This document shows positions 49,881 to 59,141 of a stretch of DNA of 64,000 bases, one piece after another. Source of the stretch: Streptomyces sedi (GTDB lineage Bacteria; Actinomycetota; Actinomycetes; Streptomycetales; Streptomycetaceae); NCBI RefSeq assembly GCF_006335015.1, contig NZ_VDGT01000023.1:1-64000 (forward strand), in the 5' to 3' direction. Numbering within the stretch: position 1 is the stretch's first letter; each line of letters starts with the position of its first letter. The notes beneath the pieces were generated by a model. The model was given only the letters and a program-made list of their open reading frames with translations. It was not told the DNA's origin and searched no databases. A program made the position numbers and the translations under genes.

Positions 49881-52800
49881 ATGGCGGGGTTCACTCATCT
49901 CCATGTGGCCTCCGGGTTCTCGCTCCGCTACGGCGCCTCCCACCCCGAGCGGCTGGCCCGGCGGGCCGGGGAGCGGGGGATGGAGGCCGTCGCGCTCACC
50001 GACCGCGACACCCTGGCCGGCGCGGTCCGCTTCGCCAAGGGCTGCGCGGCGGCCGGGGTGCGTCCGGTCTACGGCGTCGAGCTGGCCGTCGGCCCGCCCG
50101 ATGAGCGCGAACGCACCGCCACGCAACGCCGCCGCACCCCCGTGCGCGGGGGCGCGTTCACCGACGAGTCGGCGCCCCGGGTGGTGCTGCTGGCCAGGGA
50201 CGGCGCCGCCGGCTGGGCCGAGCTGTGCCGGCTGGTCACCGCGGCCCACGCCGGCGGCGGGGAACGGCCGCTGCTGCCCTGGCCGGAGCTGGCCGCCGGC
50301 GGCGGGCGCGGCGTGCTCGCGCTGCTGGGGCCGGACTCCGAGCCCGGGCGCGCGCTGACCGCCGGCCGCCCCGACCGGGCGGTGCGGCTGCTGGCGCCCT
50401 GGCGGGAGCTGTTCGGGCCGGCGCTGCGGCTGGAGGTGGTGGCCAGCGGCCCGGAGCGCACCGCGGCCCGCACCCTGGGCCTGGCCGCCGAGACCGGCGT
50501 CGTCCCGGTGCTCGGGAACGCCGTCCGCTACGCCGACCCCGGCCAGGGCCCGGTGGCCGACGTGCTGGACTCCGCCCGCCGGCTGGTGCCCATCGACACC
50601 CGCGGCGCCCTGGACGCCGGCGAGCGCTGGCTGAAGGACCCGGCCTCGATGGAGCGCGAGGCCGAGCGGGTCGCCCGCGCCGCCGGCTACGGCCCCGACG
50701 CCGCGCGGCGGCTGCTGGAGCACACCGCCGAGACCGCGCTCTCCTGCCGGGTCGACCCCGAGGACGACCTGGGCCTGGGCAGCGTGCACTTCCCCGAGCC
50801 CGCGCTGGTCGGCGCCGAGCGGCGCACCGCCGCACGGGTGCTGCGCTCCCGCTGCGCCGCCGCGATGACGCTCCGCGGCCACGCGGGGGACCGGGCGCGG
50901 TGGGACCGGCTCGACGCCGAGCTGGCGATCGTCGAACGGCTCGGCTACGCCTCGTACTTCCTGACCGTCGCCCAGGTGGTCGAGGACGTCCGCGCGCTGG
51001 GCATCCGGGTCACCGCGCGCGGCTCGGGCGCGGGGTCACTGGTCAACCACCTGCTGGGGATCGCCGCCGCCGACCCGGTGGAGCACGGGCTGCTGATGGA
51101 GCGCTTCCTCTCCCCGCGCCGCCCGGTCCTGCCCGACATCGACGTGGACGTCGAGTCGGCCCGCAGGCTGGAGGCGTACCGGGCCATCTTCGCGCGCTTC
51201 GGCGAGGAGCGGGTCGCGACCGTCGCCATGCCGGAGACCTACCGGGTGCGGCACGCGGTGCGGGACGTCGGGCTGGCGCTCGGTATCGAGCCGGCCGAGG
51301 TGGACCGGCTGGCCAAGGCGTTCCCGCACATCAGGGCCGGCGACGCGCGCGCCGCGCTCGCCGAGCTGCCCGAGCTGCGCGGGGTGGACGCCGACGCCTA
51401 CGGGCCCCGGATGTGGGAGCTGGTCGAGGCGCTGGACGGGTTGCCGCGCGGGGTGGCGATGCATCCGTGCGGGGTGCTGCTCTCCGACGCCTCGCTGCGC
51501 GCCCGCACCCCGGTGGTGCCCACCAGCGGGGAGGGGTTCGCGATGTCCCAGTTCGACAAGGAGGACGTGGAGGACCTCGGGCTGCTCAAGCTCGACGTGC
51601 TCGGGGTGCGGATGCAGTCGGCGATGGCGCACGCCGTGGCCGAGACCGAACGGGCCGCGGGCGAGCGGATCGACCTGGACCGGGTGCCCGAGGGCGACCC
51701 GGAGACCTACCGGCTGATCCGTTCCAGCGAGACCCTGGGCTGCTTCCAGATCGAGTCCCCCGGCCAGCGCGACCTGCTGGGCCGGCTTCAGCCCGTGGAC
51801 TTCCACGACCTGGTGGTCGACATATCGCTCTTCCGGCCGGGGCCGGTCTCCGCCGACATGGTCACCCCGTTCATCGAGGCCAAGCACGGCCGGCGCGCGG
51901 TCCGTCTCCTCCACCGCGACCTGGAGCCGGTGCTGCGGGAGACCCACGGTGTGGTGGTCTTCCACGAGCAGATCATCGGGGTGATCGCGACCATGACCGG
52001 CTGCGACGCCGGGCTGGCCGACGAGGCGAGGCGGGCGCTGTCCGACGCGGAGCGCCTGGGCCGGGTGCGGGTCTGGTTCTCCGAGCTGGCCGAACGGCGC
52101 GGCTACGCGCCGGAGGTGGTCGCCCGCGCCTGGGAGAGCGTCCAGTCGTTCGGCGCCTACGGCTTCTGCAAGGCGCACGCGGTGGCCTTCGCCGTCCCGA
52201 CCTACCAGTCGGCCTGGCTCAAGGCCCACCACCCGGCCGCGTTCTATGCCGGGCTGCTCACCCACGACCCCGGGATGTACCCCAAGCGGCTGCTGCTCGC
52301 CGACGCCAGGCGGCGCGGGGTGCCGGTGCTGCCGCTCGACGTGAACCGGTCCGACGCGGTCTATCGAATCGAACTGGAGTCTGAATCCGGGCTGTGGGGT
52401 GTGCGGTTGGCGCTCGGCGAGGTGAAGGGCATCGCCGAGGAGGAGGCGGCCAGGATCGCCGCCGGCCGCCCCTACGCCTCGCTGCCCGACCTGGTCCACC
52501 GCGCCGCGCCCAGCCGCCCGGTCGCCGAACGGCTCGCCACCGTCGGGGCGTTGGACGCCTTCGGCGAGAACCGGCGCGACCTGCTGCTGCACCTGGCCGA
52601 GCTGCACCGCCAGCGCCGGGGGCGGCGCCCCGGCGCGCGCCAGCTGCCGCTGGCCGACGCCGCCCGCACCCCGCCGGCCGGCCTGCCCGACCTGGACGGG
52701 GACGAGCGCCTGGACGCCGAGCTGGGCGTGCTCGGCATGGAGACCCAGCGCCATCTGCTCGCCGACCACCGCGCGTTCCTCGACGAGCTGGGGGTGGTCG

Positions 52801-53336
52801 ACGCACGCCGGCTGCGTGACGCGGCGCACGGCGAGACGGTGCTGGTGGCCGGCGCCAAGGTCGCCACCCAGACCCCGCCGATCCGTTCGGGGCGGCGGGT
52901 GATCTTCGTGACCCTGGACGACACCAACGGCCTGGTCGACCTCGCCTTCTTCGAGGACAGCCACGCCGCCAGCGCCCACACCGTCTTCCACTCCTGGCTG
53001 CTGCTGGTGCGCGGCACGGTGCAGCGGCGCGGGCCGCGCACGTTGAGCGTGGTCGGCGAGATCGCCTGGGACCTCGCCGACCTGGCCGAACTCCGCGCCG
53101 CCGGCGGCCTGCCGGCGGTCGCCGAGCACCTCGCCCACACCGAGGAGGCGGCGGGCGAACGGGCGGCGGCCAGTGAACGGGAGGAGGGCGGCCGGGAGGC
53201 GGGGGCGGAGGTCACCCGGCGGATCGAGCAGCCGGGCGGCCACCCGCTGCACCCCTGGGCCGACCTGCGGCCGGCCGGCGAGTCGGCCAAGGTGCCGCGC
53301 AAGCTCTGGCACGCCAGCCCCGGGAGCGCGGGATGA
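49881..53336 (+). CDS. dnaE2: error-prone DNA polymerase III alpha subunit (DnaE2/ImuC)
   Basis: A 1151-residue C-family translesion polymerase. The N-terminal PHP domain starts FTHLHVASGFSLRYGASHPE. The polymerase palm has VTARGSGAGSLVNHLLGIAA and VLPDIDVDVESARRLEAYRA with the catalytic Asp pair, then LLKLDVLGVRMQSAMAHAVA, FQIESPGQRDLLGRLQPVDF and FCKAHAVAFAVPTYQSAWLK. An OB domain follows (TVLVAGAKVATQTPPIRSGR) and the C-terminus ends KLWHASPGSAG, typical of DnaE2. A LexA-type box lies about 90 bases upstream. It overlaps the imuB-like gene by 4 bases. Together they would carry out SOS mutagenesis. Confidence 0.95.
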   Translation: MAGFTHLHVASGFSLRYGASHPERLARRAGERGMEAVALTDRDTLAGAVRFAKGCAAAGVRPVYGVELAVGPPDERERTATQRRRTPVRGGAFTDESAPRVVLLARDGAAGWAELCRLVTAAHAGGGERPLLPWPELAAGGGRGVLALLGPDSEPGRALTAGRPDRAVRLLAPWRELFGPALRLEVVASGPERTAARTLGLAAETGVVPVLGNAVRYADPGQGPVADVLDSARRLVPIDTRGALDAGERWLKDPASMEREAERVARAAGYGPDAARRLLEHTAETALSCRVDPEDDLGLGSVHFPEPALVGAERRTAARVLRSRCAAAMTLRGHAGDRARWDRLDAELAIVERLGYASYFLTVAQVVEDVRALGIRVTARGSGAGSLVNHLLGIAAADPVEHGLLMERFLSPRRPVLPDIDVDVESARRLEAYRAIFARFGEERVATVAMPETYRVRHAVRDVGLALGIEPAEVDRLAKAFPHIRAGDARAALAELPELRGVDADAYGPRMWELVEALDGLPRGVAMHPCGVLLSDASLRARTPVVPTSGEGFAMSQFDKEDVEDLGLLKLDVLGVRMQSAMAHAVAETERAAGERIDLDRVPEGDPETYRLIRSSETLGCFQIESPGQRDLLGRLQPVDFHDLVVDISLFRPGPVSADMVTPFIEAKHGRRAVRLLHRDLEPVLRETHGVVVFHEQIIGVIATMTGCDAGLADEARRALSDAERLGRVRVWFSELAERRGYAPEVVARAWESVQSFGAYGFCKAHAVAFAVPTYQSAWLKAHHPAAFYAGLLTHDPGMYPKRLLLADARRRGVPVLPLDVNRSDAVYRIELESESGLWGVRLALGEVKGIAEEEAARIAAGRPYASLPDLVHRAAPSRPVAERLATVGALDAFGENRRDLLLHLAELHRQRRGRRPGARQLPLADAARTPPAGLPDLDGDERLDAELGVLGMETQRHLLADHRAFLDELGVVDARRLRDAAHGETVLVAGAKVATQTPPIRSGRRVIFVTLDDTNGLVDLAFFEDSHAASAHTVFHSWLLLVRGTVQRRGPRTLSVVGEIAWDLADLAELRAAGGLPAVAEHLAHTEEAAGERAAASEREEGGREAGAEVTRRIEQPGGHPLHPWADLRPAGESAKVPRKLWHASPGSAG

Positions 53337-54316
53337 CCGGGCGCGCGGTGCTCCAGGTCCGCTTCCTCGGCCACCGGCCGGAGGAACACCCGGCGCTGGT
53401 GGGGCTGCTCACCGACCTCACCCCCGTGGTGCGGGCGCTGCCCCCGGAGGGCGCGCTCGCCGATGTCGGGGGCGCGCTGCGCTACTTCGGCGCCGACGCG
53501 GAGCGGCTGGCGGGGCTGCTGCGGGTGCGCGCGCTGGCGCGGCACGGCGTGGACTGCGCGGTGGGCGTCGCCCACAACCCGCTGCTGGCCCGGCTGGCCC
53601 TGGTCGGCCGCGACGGGCCCGGGGTGTGGGCGGTGCCGGGCGACCCCGGGGGCGTCGCCGCGTTCCTCGCCGGGCTGCCGGTGGACGCGCTGCCGGGGGT
53701 GGGCGCCTCGACCGCACGCGCGTTGGCCGGCTACGGGCTGGGAACGGTGGGCCGGTTGGCCGCCGCGCCGCCCGCCGCGCTGCAACGGGTGCTCGGCGCG
53801 CGCGAGGCGCGCCGGCTGCGCGCGCTGGCCGAGGGGCAGGACCCCACGCCGGTGGTGCCCGGCGCCCCCGAGCCCACGCTGGCGGTCGAGCACCGCTTCG
53901 ACCGCGACGAGCTCGACGCCGGCCGGCGTCACCGCGCGCTGCTGACCCTCGCCGACGAGCTGGGCTACCGGCTGCGCGGCGCCGGCCAGACCGCCGGCGC
54001 GCTGACCCTCACCGTCCGCTACGCCGACCACGCCACCACCACCCGGCGCCGGGGGCTGGCCGAACCGACCGCGCACACCCCGGCGTTGCTCGCGCTCGCC
54101 GACGCCCTGCACGAGGCGCTCGGGCTGCAACGCGCCCGGGTGCGCGCGGTCGCGCTGCGCGCCGAGGGGCTCGCGGCGGCCGAACGCGCCACCCGGCAGC
54201 TCTCCCTTGACCCGGCCGACGAGCGCCGGCGCGGCGCGGAGCGGGCCGCCGACCGGGCCAGGCGCAGGTTCGGGGAGCGGGCCGTGGGGCCGGCGGCGCG
54301 TACGGTCGTGCCGTGA
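53333..54316 (+). CDS. imuB: ImuB-like Y-family polymerase homologue (probably non-catalytic)
   Basis: A 327-residue Y-family homologue coupled to dnaE2 (ATGA). It starts RAVLQVRFLGHRPEEHPALV, lacking the D-x-D-x-F-F catalytic motif of DinB. The second acidic motif (S-x-D-E) is replaced by GALADVGGALRYFGADAERL. The helix-hairpin-helix GLPVDALPGVGASTARALAG and the little-finger domain are present. In mycobacteria ImuB is the inactive adaptor linking ImuC to the beta clamp. No obvious QLxLF clamp motif is seen except RQLSLDPAD near residue 285, which could serve (Q-L-S-L). imuA' is absent here. From memory, orthologues occupy this place in Streptomyces. Confidence 0.85.
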   Translation: MTGRAVLQVRFLGHRPEEHPALVGLLTDLTPVVRALPPEGALADVGGALRYFGADAERLAGLLRVRALARHGVDCAVGVAHNPLLARLALVGRDGPGVWAVPGDPGGVAAFLAGLPVDALPGVGASTARALAGYGLGTVGRLAAAPPAALQRVLGAREARRLRALAEGQDPTPVVPGAPEPTLAVEHRFDRDELDAGRRHRALLTLADELGYRLRGAGQTAGALTLTVRYADHATTTRRRGLAEPTAHTPALLALADALHEALGLQRARVRAVALRAEGLAAAERATRQLSLDPADERRRGAERAADRARRRFGERAVGPAARTVVP

Positions 54317-54440
54317 GCGAGCCGTGAAGACTTCTTCACCGTCCCGCGTGTGGGCGGGGCGGGTTACCCGCCCGTAACTTGGCATGGGCCCGTCACTGTG
54401 ACGCGAGCCACACCGCAGACCACGGGTGAGGAGAGCCGCC

Positions 54441-55307
54441 ATGCCCTTCGGGACAACCACACCATCACGCGCCAACCGATTCGCCCTGTTCGCCGGCCTG
54501 TTGGCCCTGCCCCTGCTCGCGCTGCCCGGCGGCACCGCGAACGCGGCGGCCCCGACCGGCGGTTGGAACGAGTCCGACTGCTCGTCGGAGCACCGCCCCG
54601 TCGTCCTGGTCCACGGCACCGGCGCCAACGGCACCGTCAACTGGCTGGGGCTCGCCCCCTATCTGGTCGACCGCGGCTACTGCGTCTACTCGCTGGACTA
54701 CGGCCAGCTGCCGGGAGTGCCCGTCCTCGCCGCGCTCGGCCCCATCGAGGAGTCGTCGGCGCAGCTGGCCGACTACGTCGACGAGGTGCTGGCCACCACG
54801 GGCGCCGACGAGGTGGACCTCGTCGGCCACTCCCAGGGCGGGATGATGCCCCGCCACTACCTCAAGAACCACCCGGGCGCCGCCGACAAGGTCAACGCCC
54901 TGGTCGCGCTCGCCCCCAGCACCAACGGCACCACGCTGTCCGGGCTCACCACGCTGCTCGACATCGTCCCCGGGCTCGCCGACGCCATCGACACCTTCAC
55001 CCCGGCCCTGACCCAGCAGGTCGTCGGCTCCGACTTCCTGACCGAGCTGAACGCCGACGGCCACACCGTCCCCGGCGTCGAGTACACCGTGATCGCCACC
55101 CGTTACGACCAGGTCGTCACGCCGTACGAGACGCAGTTCATCGACGAGCCCGGCGTGCGCAACGTGCTGCTCCAGGACCTCTGCCCGCTGAACGTCTCCG
55201 AGCACGTCTCCATCGGCCTCGGCGACCGGATGGCCTTCCACGAGGTGGTCAACGCCCTCGACCCGGCGGGCGCCGAGCCGACCGACTGCCGCCACCTCGT
55301 CTCCTGA
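54441..55307 (+). CDS. secreted alpha/beta-hydrolase lipase
   Basis: A 288-residue exported lipase. The signal peptide is residues 1-36 (cleavage near ANA-AAP). The mature enzyme has VVLVHGTGANGTVNWLGLAP (oxyanion hole HG) and VDLVGHSQGGMMPRHYLKNH with the nucleophile Ser in GHSQGG. The catalytic Asp is probably in ATRYDQVVTPYE, and His in SEHVSIGLGD or FHEVVN. Four cysteines suggest disulfides. AGGAG lies 7 bases before ATG 54441, favouring it over the upstream GTG. It is similar to Streptomyces extracellular lipases; the position after imuB recalls SCO1735. Confidence 0.9.
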   Translation: MPFGTTTPSRANRFALFAGLLALPLLALPGGTANAAAPTGGWNESDCSSEHRPVVLVHGTGANGTVNWLGLAPYLVDRGYCVYSLDYGQLPGVPVLAALGPIEESSAQLADYVDEVLATTGADEVDLVGHSQGGMMPRHYLKNHPGAADKVNALVALAPSTNGTTLSGLTTLLDIVPGLADAIDTFTPALTQQVVGSDFLTELNADGHTVPGVEYTVIATRYDQVVTPYETQFIDEPGVRNVLLQDLCPLNVSEHVSIGLGDRMAFHEVVNALDPAGAEPTDCRHLVS

Positions 55308-55322
55308 GGGGCCTTCGCCGTC

Positions 55323-55982
55323 TCACTCCCCGTAGAGCCGCTGGGCGTAGGCCGGGCCGTAGTGCTCCTCCAACACCTCCAGCGGCTCGTCGGGGCGCTC
55401 CAGCGCCTTGGCGAGCCGGGCCCTGGTCGGCAGCACGTCCGGCCGCCAGCTCTCCGGCTCCCAGGCGCGGGAACGCAGAAAGGCCTTGGCGCAGTGGTGG
55501 AAGACCTCCTCGACCTCCACCAGCAGCGCGAGCCGGGGGCGGTTGCCCCGGACCACCATGCGGTCCAGGAACGGCGCCCGGCTGACGATCCTGGCGCGGC
55601 CGTTGACCCGCAGCGTGTCGCCACGCCCCGGCAGCAGGAAGATCAGGCCGACCCGGGGGTTGCGCAGGATGTTGTGGAAGCCGTCCACCCTGCGGTTCCC
55701 CGGGCGGTCGGGTATCGCGAGGGTGTGGTCGTCCAACACCAGCGCGACGCCTGCCGGATCGCCCTTCGGCGAGACGTCGAGCCGGCCCTCCGCGTCCGAG
55801 GTGGCGACCAGGCAGAGCGGCGAGTGCGCCAGCCACTCCCGGTCCCACGAATGAAGCGCCGTGCGGACCTTGTCCCTGGTGTACGGCTTGGGCTCGCCGA
55901 CCAGCGCGGTCAACTCCTCCTCGCTGGCGACCTCGTGTATCTCCCCGGCTCTCCGCCAGGGCGTCTCGTCGTCGACCACCAC
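55323..55982 (-). CDS. PPOX-class FMN-dependent flavoprotein
   Basis: A 219-residue protein of the pyridoxamine-phosphate-oxidase-like split barrel. CLVATSDAEGRLDVSPKGDP and HTLAIPDRPGNRRVDGFHNI are the FMN-binding strands, and PRVGLIFLLPGRGDTLRVNG the dimer interface. VEVEEVFHHCAKAFLRSRAW is typical of the MSMEG_1061-like subgroup. Such proteins use FMN or F420 on unknown substrates. GTG 55982 has GGAGG 5 bases upstream; starts further upstream lack one. It ends 15 bases from the convergent lipase stop. Its 5' side faces the desA promoter. Confidence 0.85.
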   Translation of the reverse strand: MVVDDETPWRRAGEIHEVASEEELTALVGEPKPYTRDKVRTALHSWDREWLAHSPLCLVATSDAEGRLDVSPKGDPAGVALVLDDHTLAIPDRPGNRRVDGFHNILRNPRVGLIFLLPGRGDTLRVNGRARIVSRAPFLDRMVVRGNRPRLALLVEVEEVFHHCAKAFLRSRAWEPESWRPDVLPTRARLAKALERPDEPLEVLEEHYGPAYAQRLYGE

Positions 55983-56094
55983 GTGCTCCTCCCCGTCCCA
56001 AGGAGGCCCCGAATCCCCCGGGCTCTCCTGCTCGGCGAGCCTACTCCCGCCCACTGACAGTGGCGTCGGCGAAGCCCGGTGTGGCAAGGCTCGG

Positions 56095-56124
56095 TTGCAA
56101 GGTTAGGTGTGCCTAACCTAAATT
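56095..56124 (+). promoter_or_regulatory. promoter with iron box upstream of desAB
   Basis: TTAGGTGTGCCTAACCTAA (56103-56121) matches the 19-bp iron-box consensus at 16 positions. It lies between and over TTGCAA (56095-56100) and TAAATT (56119-56124), which form a promoter with an 18-base spacer. A DmdR/IdeR-type repressor with Fe(II) would block it completely. Confidence 0.9.
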
Positions 56125-56211
56125 GTCGTGGGTTGCCGTCCGGCCACGCTCTCCGGACACGTAGACCCCCACGACAGCCGCGACACCCGAGACAAGGGAC
56201 GCCACCGACTC

Positions 56212-57762
56212 ATGAGCATGTCCGGCCACGTACCCACCGTGCCCGCGCCCGACCCCCTGAGGGAGCCCGACCTGCTGGCCGCCGACCCCGAGGGCATCGT
56301 CGAGGTCGGCCGCCTCGTCGGTGAGTTGACCAGCGAGGCCGCCAAGGCCCTGCGCCGCAGGAGTGGCCCGCTCCCACCGCTCACGCCCCTCGAACTCGCC
56401 CACGTGGTGGACGCCCAACTCCCCGAGGGCCCGCTGCCGGCCGACGGCGGTGGCCGCGAGGCGGTGCTCGCGCTGGCCAGGACCTACGCCAGCCACACCG
56501 TCGACCTCGCCGACCCCAGGGCAGCCGCCCACCTCCAACCCCCGGCGCTCGGCGTCGCCACCGCGACCGACGTGCTGGCCTCCGCGTTCAACGCCTCCGT
56601 CGACACCTGGGACAGCGGCCCCGTCGCCGTCGAGTTGGAGAGCCGGCTGGTGCGCGCGCTCACCGCGCTCGCCGGCTACGGACCGGGGGCCGACGGCGTG
56701 CTCACCCCCGGCGGCACCGCCTCCAACCTCCAGGCCCTGCTCATCGCCCGCGACACCGCGCTGCGCGCCCAACGCGACGTCAGAAGCGCGGGACTGACCG
56801 GAATGGCCACCCAACCCGTCCTCTACTGCTCGGAGTTGGCACACTTCTCGGTCGCCAGGGCCTGCTCCGTGCTGGGCCTCGGCGAGGAGGCCGTCCGCCC
56901 CGTGCCCGCCGACGCGCACCGCAGGATGACCGCCGAGGCACTGGAGAAGGCCCTCGAAGCGCGCGCCGGGAACGAACTGCCGATCGCCGTCGTCGCCACC
57001 GCCGGTACCACCGACTACGGCTCCGTCGACCCGCTGCCCGAACTCGCCGCCACCGCCCACCGCCACGGCGCCCGGCTGCACGTCGACGCCGCCTACGGGG
57101 GCGGCGCGCTCTTCTCCGACCGGCTGCGCCCGCTGCTCGACGGCATCGAGCACGCCGACTCGCTCACCATCGACCTGCACAAGACCGCCTGGCAGCCGGC
57201 CGCCGCCAGCGTGCTGCTGGTCCGCGACCGCGCCGACCTGACGACCAGCACCGGGCTGCGCGTCGCCTACCTCAACCCCGACGACGACGGAGCCGCCGGC
57301 TACGACGGGCTGCTCGGCCACTCGTTGGCCACCACCCGCAGGGCCGACGCGCTCAAGGTCGTCGCCACCTTCCTCGCGCTCGGCAGGCGCGGCGTGGGAC
57401 GGATGCTGGAGACCTGCCACGACCTGGCCCTATTCGCCGCCGAACGGATAACGGCCCACCCACGGCTGGAACTCGTCGCCGACCCCGTGCTCACCACCGT
57501 GGTCTTCCGCTATGTCCCCGCCGGCGGCAGCCCCGACCCCGAACGTGCCGACGCCGTCAACGGCGCGCTGCGCCGCCGGCTGCTGCTCCAGGGCCGCGCG
57601 CTGATCGGCCGCACCGACGACCTGGCCGGCGACGAGGCCACCGGCCGCGTCCGACTCAAACTCACCCTGCTCAACCCGCGGGCCACGCGGGACGACATCC
57701 AGGAGCTGCTGACCGCCGTCGAGGTGGCGGGACGCGCCGTGGAGACGGAGGAACTCCCGTGA
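56212..57762 (+). CDS. desA: PLP-dependent lysine decarboxylase, DesA-like
   Basis: A 516-residue group II decarboxylase giving cadaverine, the first step of desferrioxamine synthesis. Conserved blocks are ALGVATATDVLASAFNASVD, GVLTPGGTASNLQALLIARD (phosphate-binding), VVATAGTTDYGSVDPLPEL, LHVDAAYGGGALFSD (Asp to the pyridine N) and SLTIDLHKTAWQPAAASVLL (PLP Lys). ATG 56212 or 56218 is the start; AAGGGA lies ~8 bases upstream. It is coupled to desB by a GTGA overlap and preceded by an iron-boxed promoter. The substrate could be another amino acid, but the lysine monooxygenase partner argues for lysine. Confidence 0.93.
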   Translation: MSMSGHVPTVPAPDPLREPDLLAADPEGIVEVGRLVGELTSEAAKALRRRSGPLPPLTPLELAHVVDAQLPEGPLPADGGGREAVLALARTYASHTVDLADPRAAAHLQPPALGVATATDVLASAFNASVDTWDSGPVAVELESRLVRALTALAGYGPGADGVLTPGGTASNLQALLIARDTALRAQRDVRSAGLTGMATQPVLYCSELAHFSVARACSVLGLGEEAVRPVPADAHRRMTAEALEKALEARAGNELPIAVVATAGTTDYGSVDPLPELAATAHRHGARLHVDAAYGGGALFSDRLRPLLDGIEHADSLTIDLHKTAWQPAAASVLLVRDRADLTTSTGLRVAYLNPDDDGAAGYDGLLGHSLATTRRADALKVVATFLALGRRGVGRMLETCHDLALFAAERITAHPRLELVADPVLTTVVFRYVPAGGSPDPERADAVNGALRRRLLLQGRALIGRTDDLAGDEATGRVRLKLTLLNPRATRDDIQELLTAVEVAGRAVETEELP

Positions 57763-59105
57763 CCGAGTCCGAACCCGGGCCCCCGGCCGAGCCCGAACTC
57801 GACCTGGCGGCCGTCGGCATAGGCCCGTTCAACCTCGCCCTCGCCGCGCTCGCCGACGAGGTGCCCGAGCTGCGCTTCGCCGCGTTCGACCGCCGCCCGC
57901 GCTACGACTGGCACCCGGGCCTGATGTTCGACTGGGCCTCGCTCCAGGTCGGCTTCCTCGCCGACCTCGTCACACTGATCCGCCCCACCAGCCGCTGGTC
58001 GTTCCTCAACTACCTGGTCGAACACGACCGGATGTACCCCTTCTACATCGCCGAACGCTTCCACGTCCCGCGCCGCGAGTACGCCGACTACTGCGCCTGG
58101 GCCGCCGCCCGGCTGTCGGGCTGCCACTTCGGCACCGACGTCACGGCCGTCGACTGGGACGCCACGACCGAACGCTGGCTGCTCACCCTCCGCGACACCG
58201 CCACCGGCGCCGTCACCACCCGCCGCGCCCGCCACCTCGTCATGGGCGTCGGCACCGAACCCGTCCTGCCCGAGCCGCTGCGCCGGCTCGCCGGCGAACG
58301 GGTCTTCCACTCCGGCGAGTACCTGCACCGCGTCGACGCGCTCGCCGATGCCGGCACCCGTTCCGTCACCGTGGTCGGCTCCGGACAGTCGGGCGCCGAG
58401 GTCTTCCTCGACCTGCTGCGCCGCCAGCGCGACGCCGGCTGGTCAATCAACTGGCTCACCCGCTCCTGGGGGTTCGCCCCACTGGACTACTCCAAACTGG
58501 TGCTGGAGTACACCACCCCCGCCTACATGCGGTACTTCCACGCCTTGCCACCGGAGACCAGGGACCGACTGGTCACCTCCCAGTGGCAGCTCTACAAGGG
58601 CATCGACAGCGAGACCATCGACCTCATCCACCAGGAGCTCTACGACCACCTGCTCGACGGCGACCGGCCTCCCGTCACGCTGCTCCCCGCCACGGCCGTG
58701 CGCGGCGCCGAGGCCGACGAGGACGGCGGCCTGCGCCTGACCACCTGGCACGCCGACACCGAGCGCGAGGCCGTCCACCGCACCGAGGCGGTGATCGCCT
58801 CCACCGGCTACGCGGCGCGCCGACCCGACTGCCTGGCCCCCGTCGAGAAGCTCATCCTCTGGGACGCGCGGGGCCGTTACGACGTCTCGGCCGAACACCG
58901 GGTGGCGACCGCCCCCGAGGTCACCGGCGGGCTCTTCGTCCAGAACGCCGAACTCCACACCCACGGTGCCGCCGCCCCCGACCTGGGCATCGGCGCCTAC
59001 CGCAGCGCGCTGATCCTCAACGCGGTCGCGGGGCGGGACGTCTTCCGCATCCCGAGGAACACGGCGTTCCAGACGTTCGGACCGGGGGCGCCGCCGGCCG
59101 GATGA
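57759..59105 (+). CDS. desB: L-lysine/cadaverine N-monooxygenase, DesB-like
   Basis: A 448-residue flavin N-hydroxylating monooxygenase that converts cadaverine to N-hydroxycadaverine. DLAAVGIGPFNLALAALADE is the FAD site with the family's GxGPxN. MFDWASLQVGFLADLVTLIR binds substrate, VTVVGSGQSGAEVFLDLLRR the NADPH, and ASTGYAARRPDCLAP is the C-terminal ATGY-like motif. GTG overlaps the desA stop by 4 bases. In most Streptomyces desC and desD follow directly; here the next gene is a GntR regulator and desCD is near 2-4.6 kb. Confidence 0.93.
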   Translation: MTESEPGPPAEPELDLAAVGIGPFNLALAALADEVPELRFAAFDRRPRYDWHPGLMFDWASLQVGFLADLVTLIRPTSRWSFLNYLVEHDRMYPFYIAERFHVPRREYADYCAWAAARLSGCHFGTDVTAVDWDATTERWLLTLRDTATGAVTTRRARHLVMGVGTEPVLPEPLRRLAGERVFHSGEYLHRVDALADAGTRSVTVVGSGQSGAEVFLDLLRRQRDAGWSINWLTRSWGFAPLDYSKLVLEYTTPAYMRYFHALPPETRDRLVTSQWQLYKGIDSETIDLIHQELYDHLLDGDRPPVTLLPATAVRGAEADEDGGLRLTTWHADTEREAVHRTEAVIASTGYAARRPDCLAPVEKLILWDARGRYDVSAEHRVATAPEVTGGLFVQNAELHTHGAAAPDLGIGAYRSALILNAVAGRDVFRIPRNTAFQTFGPGAPPAG

Positions 59106-59141
59106 CGCCGGCGCCGGGGGAGGTGCGGCAGAATCGGACCG

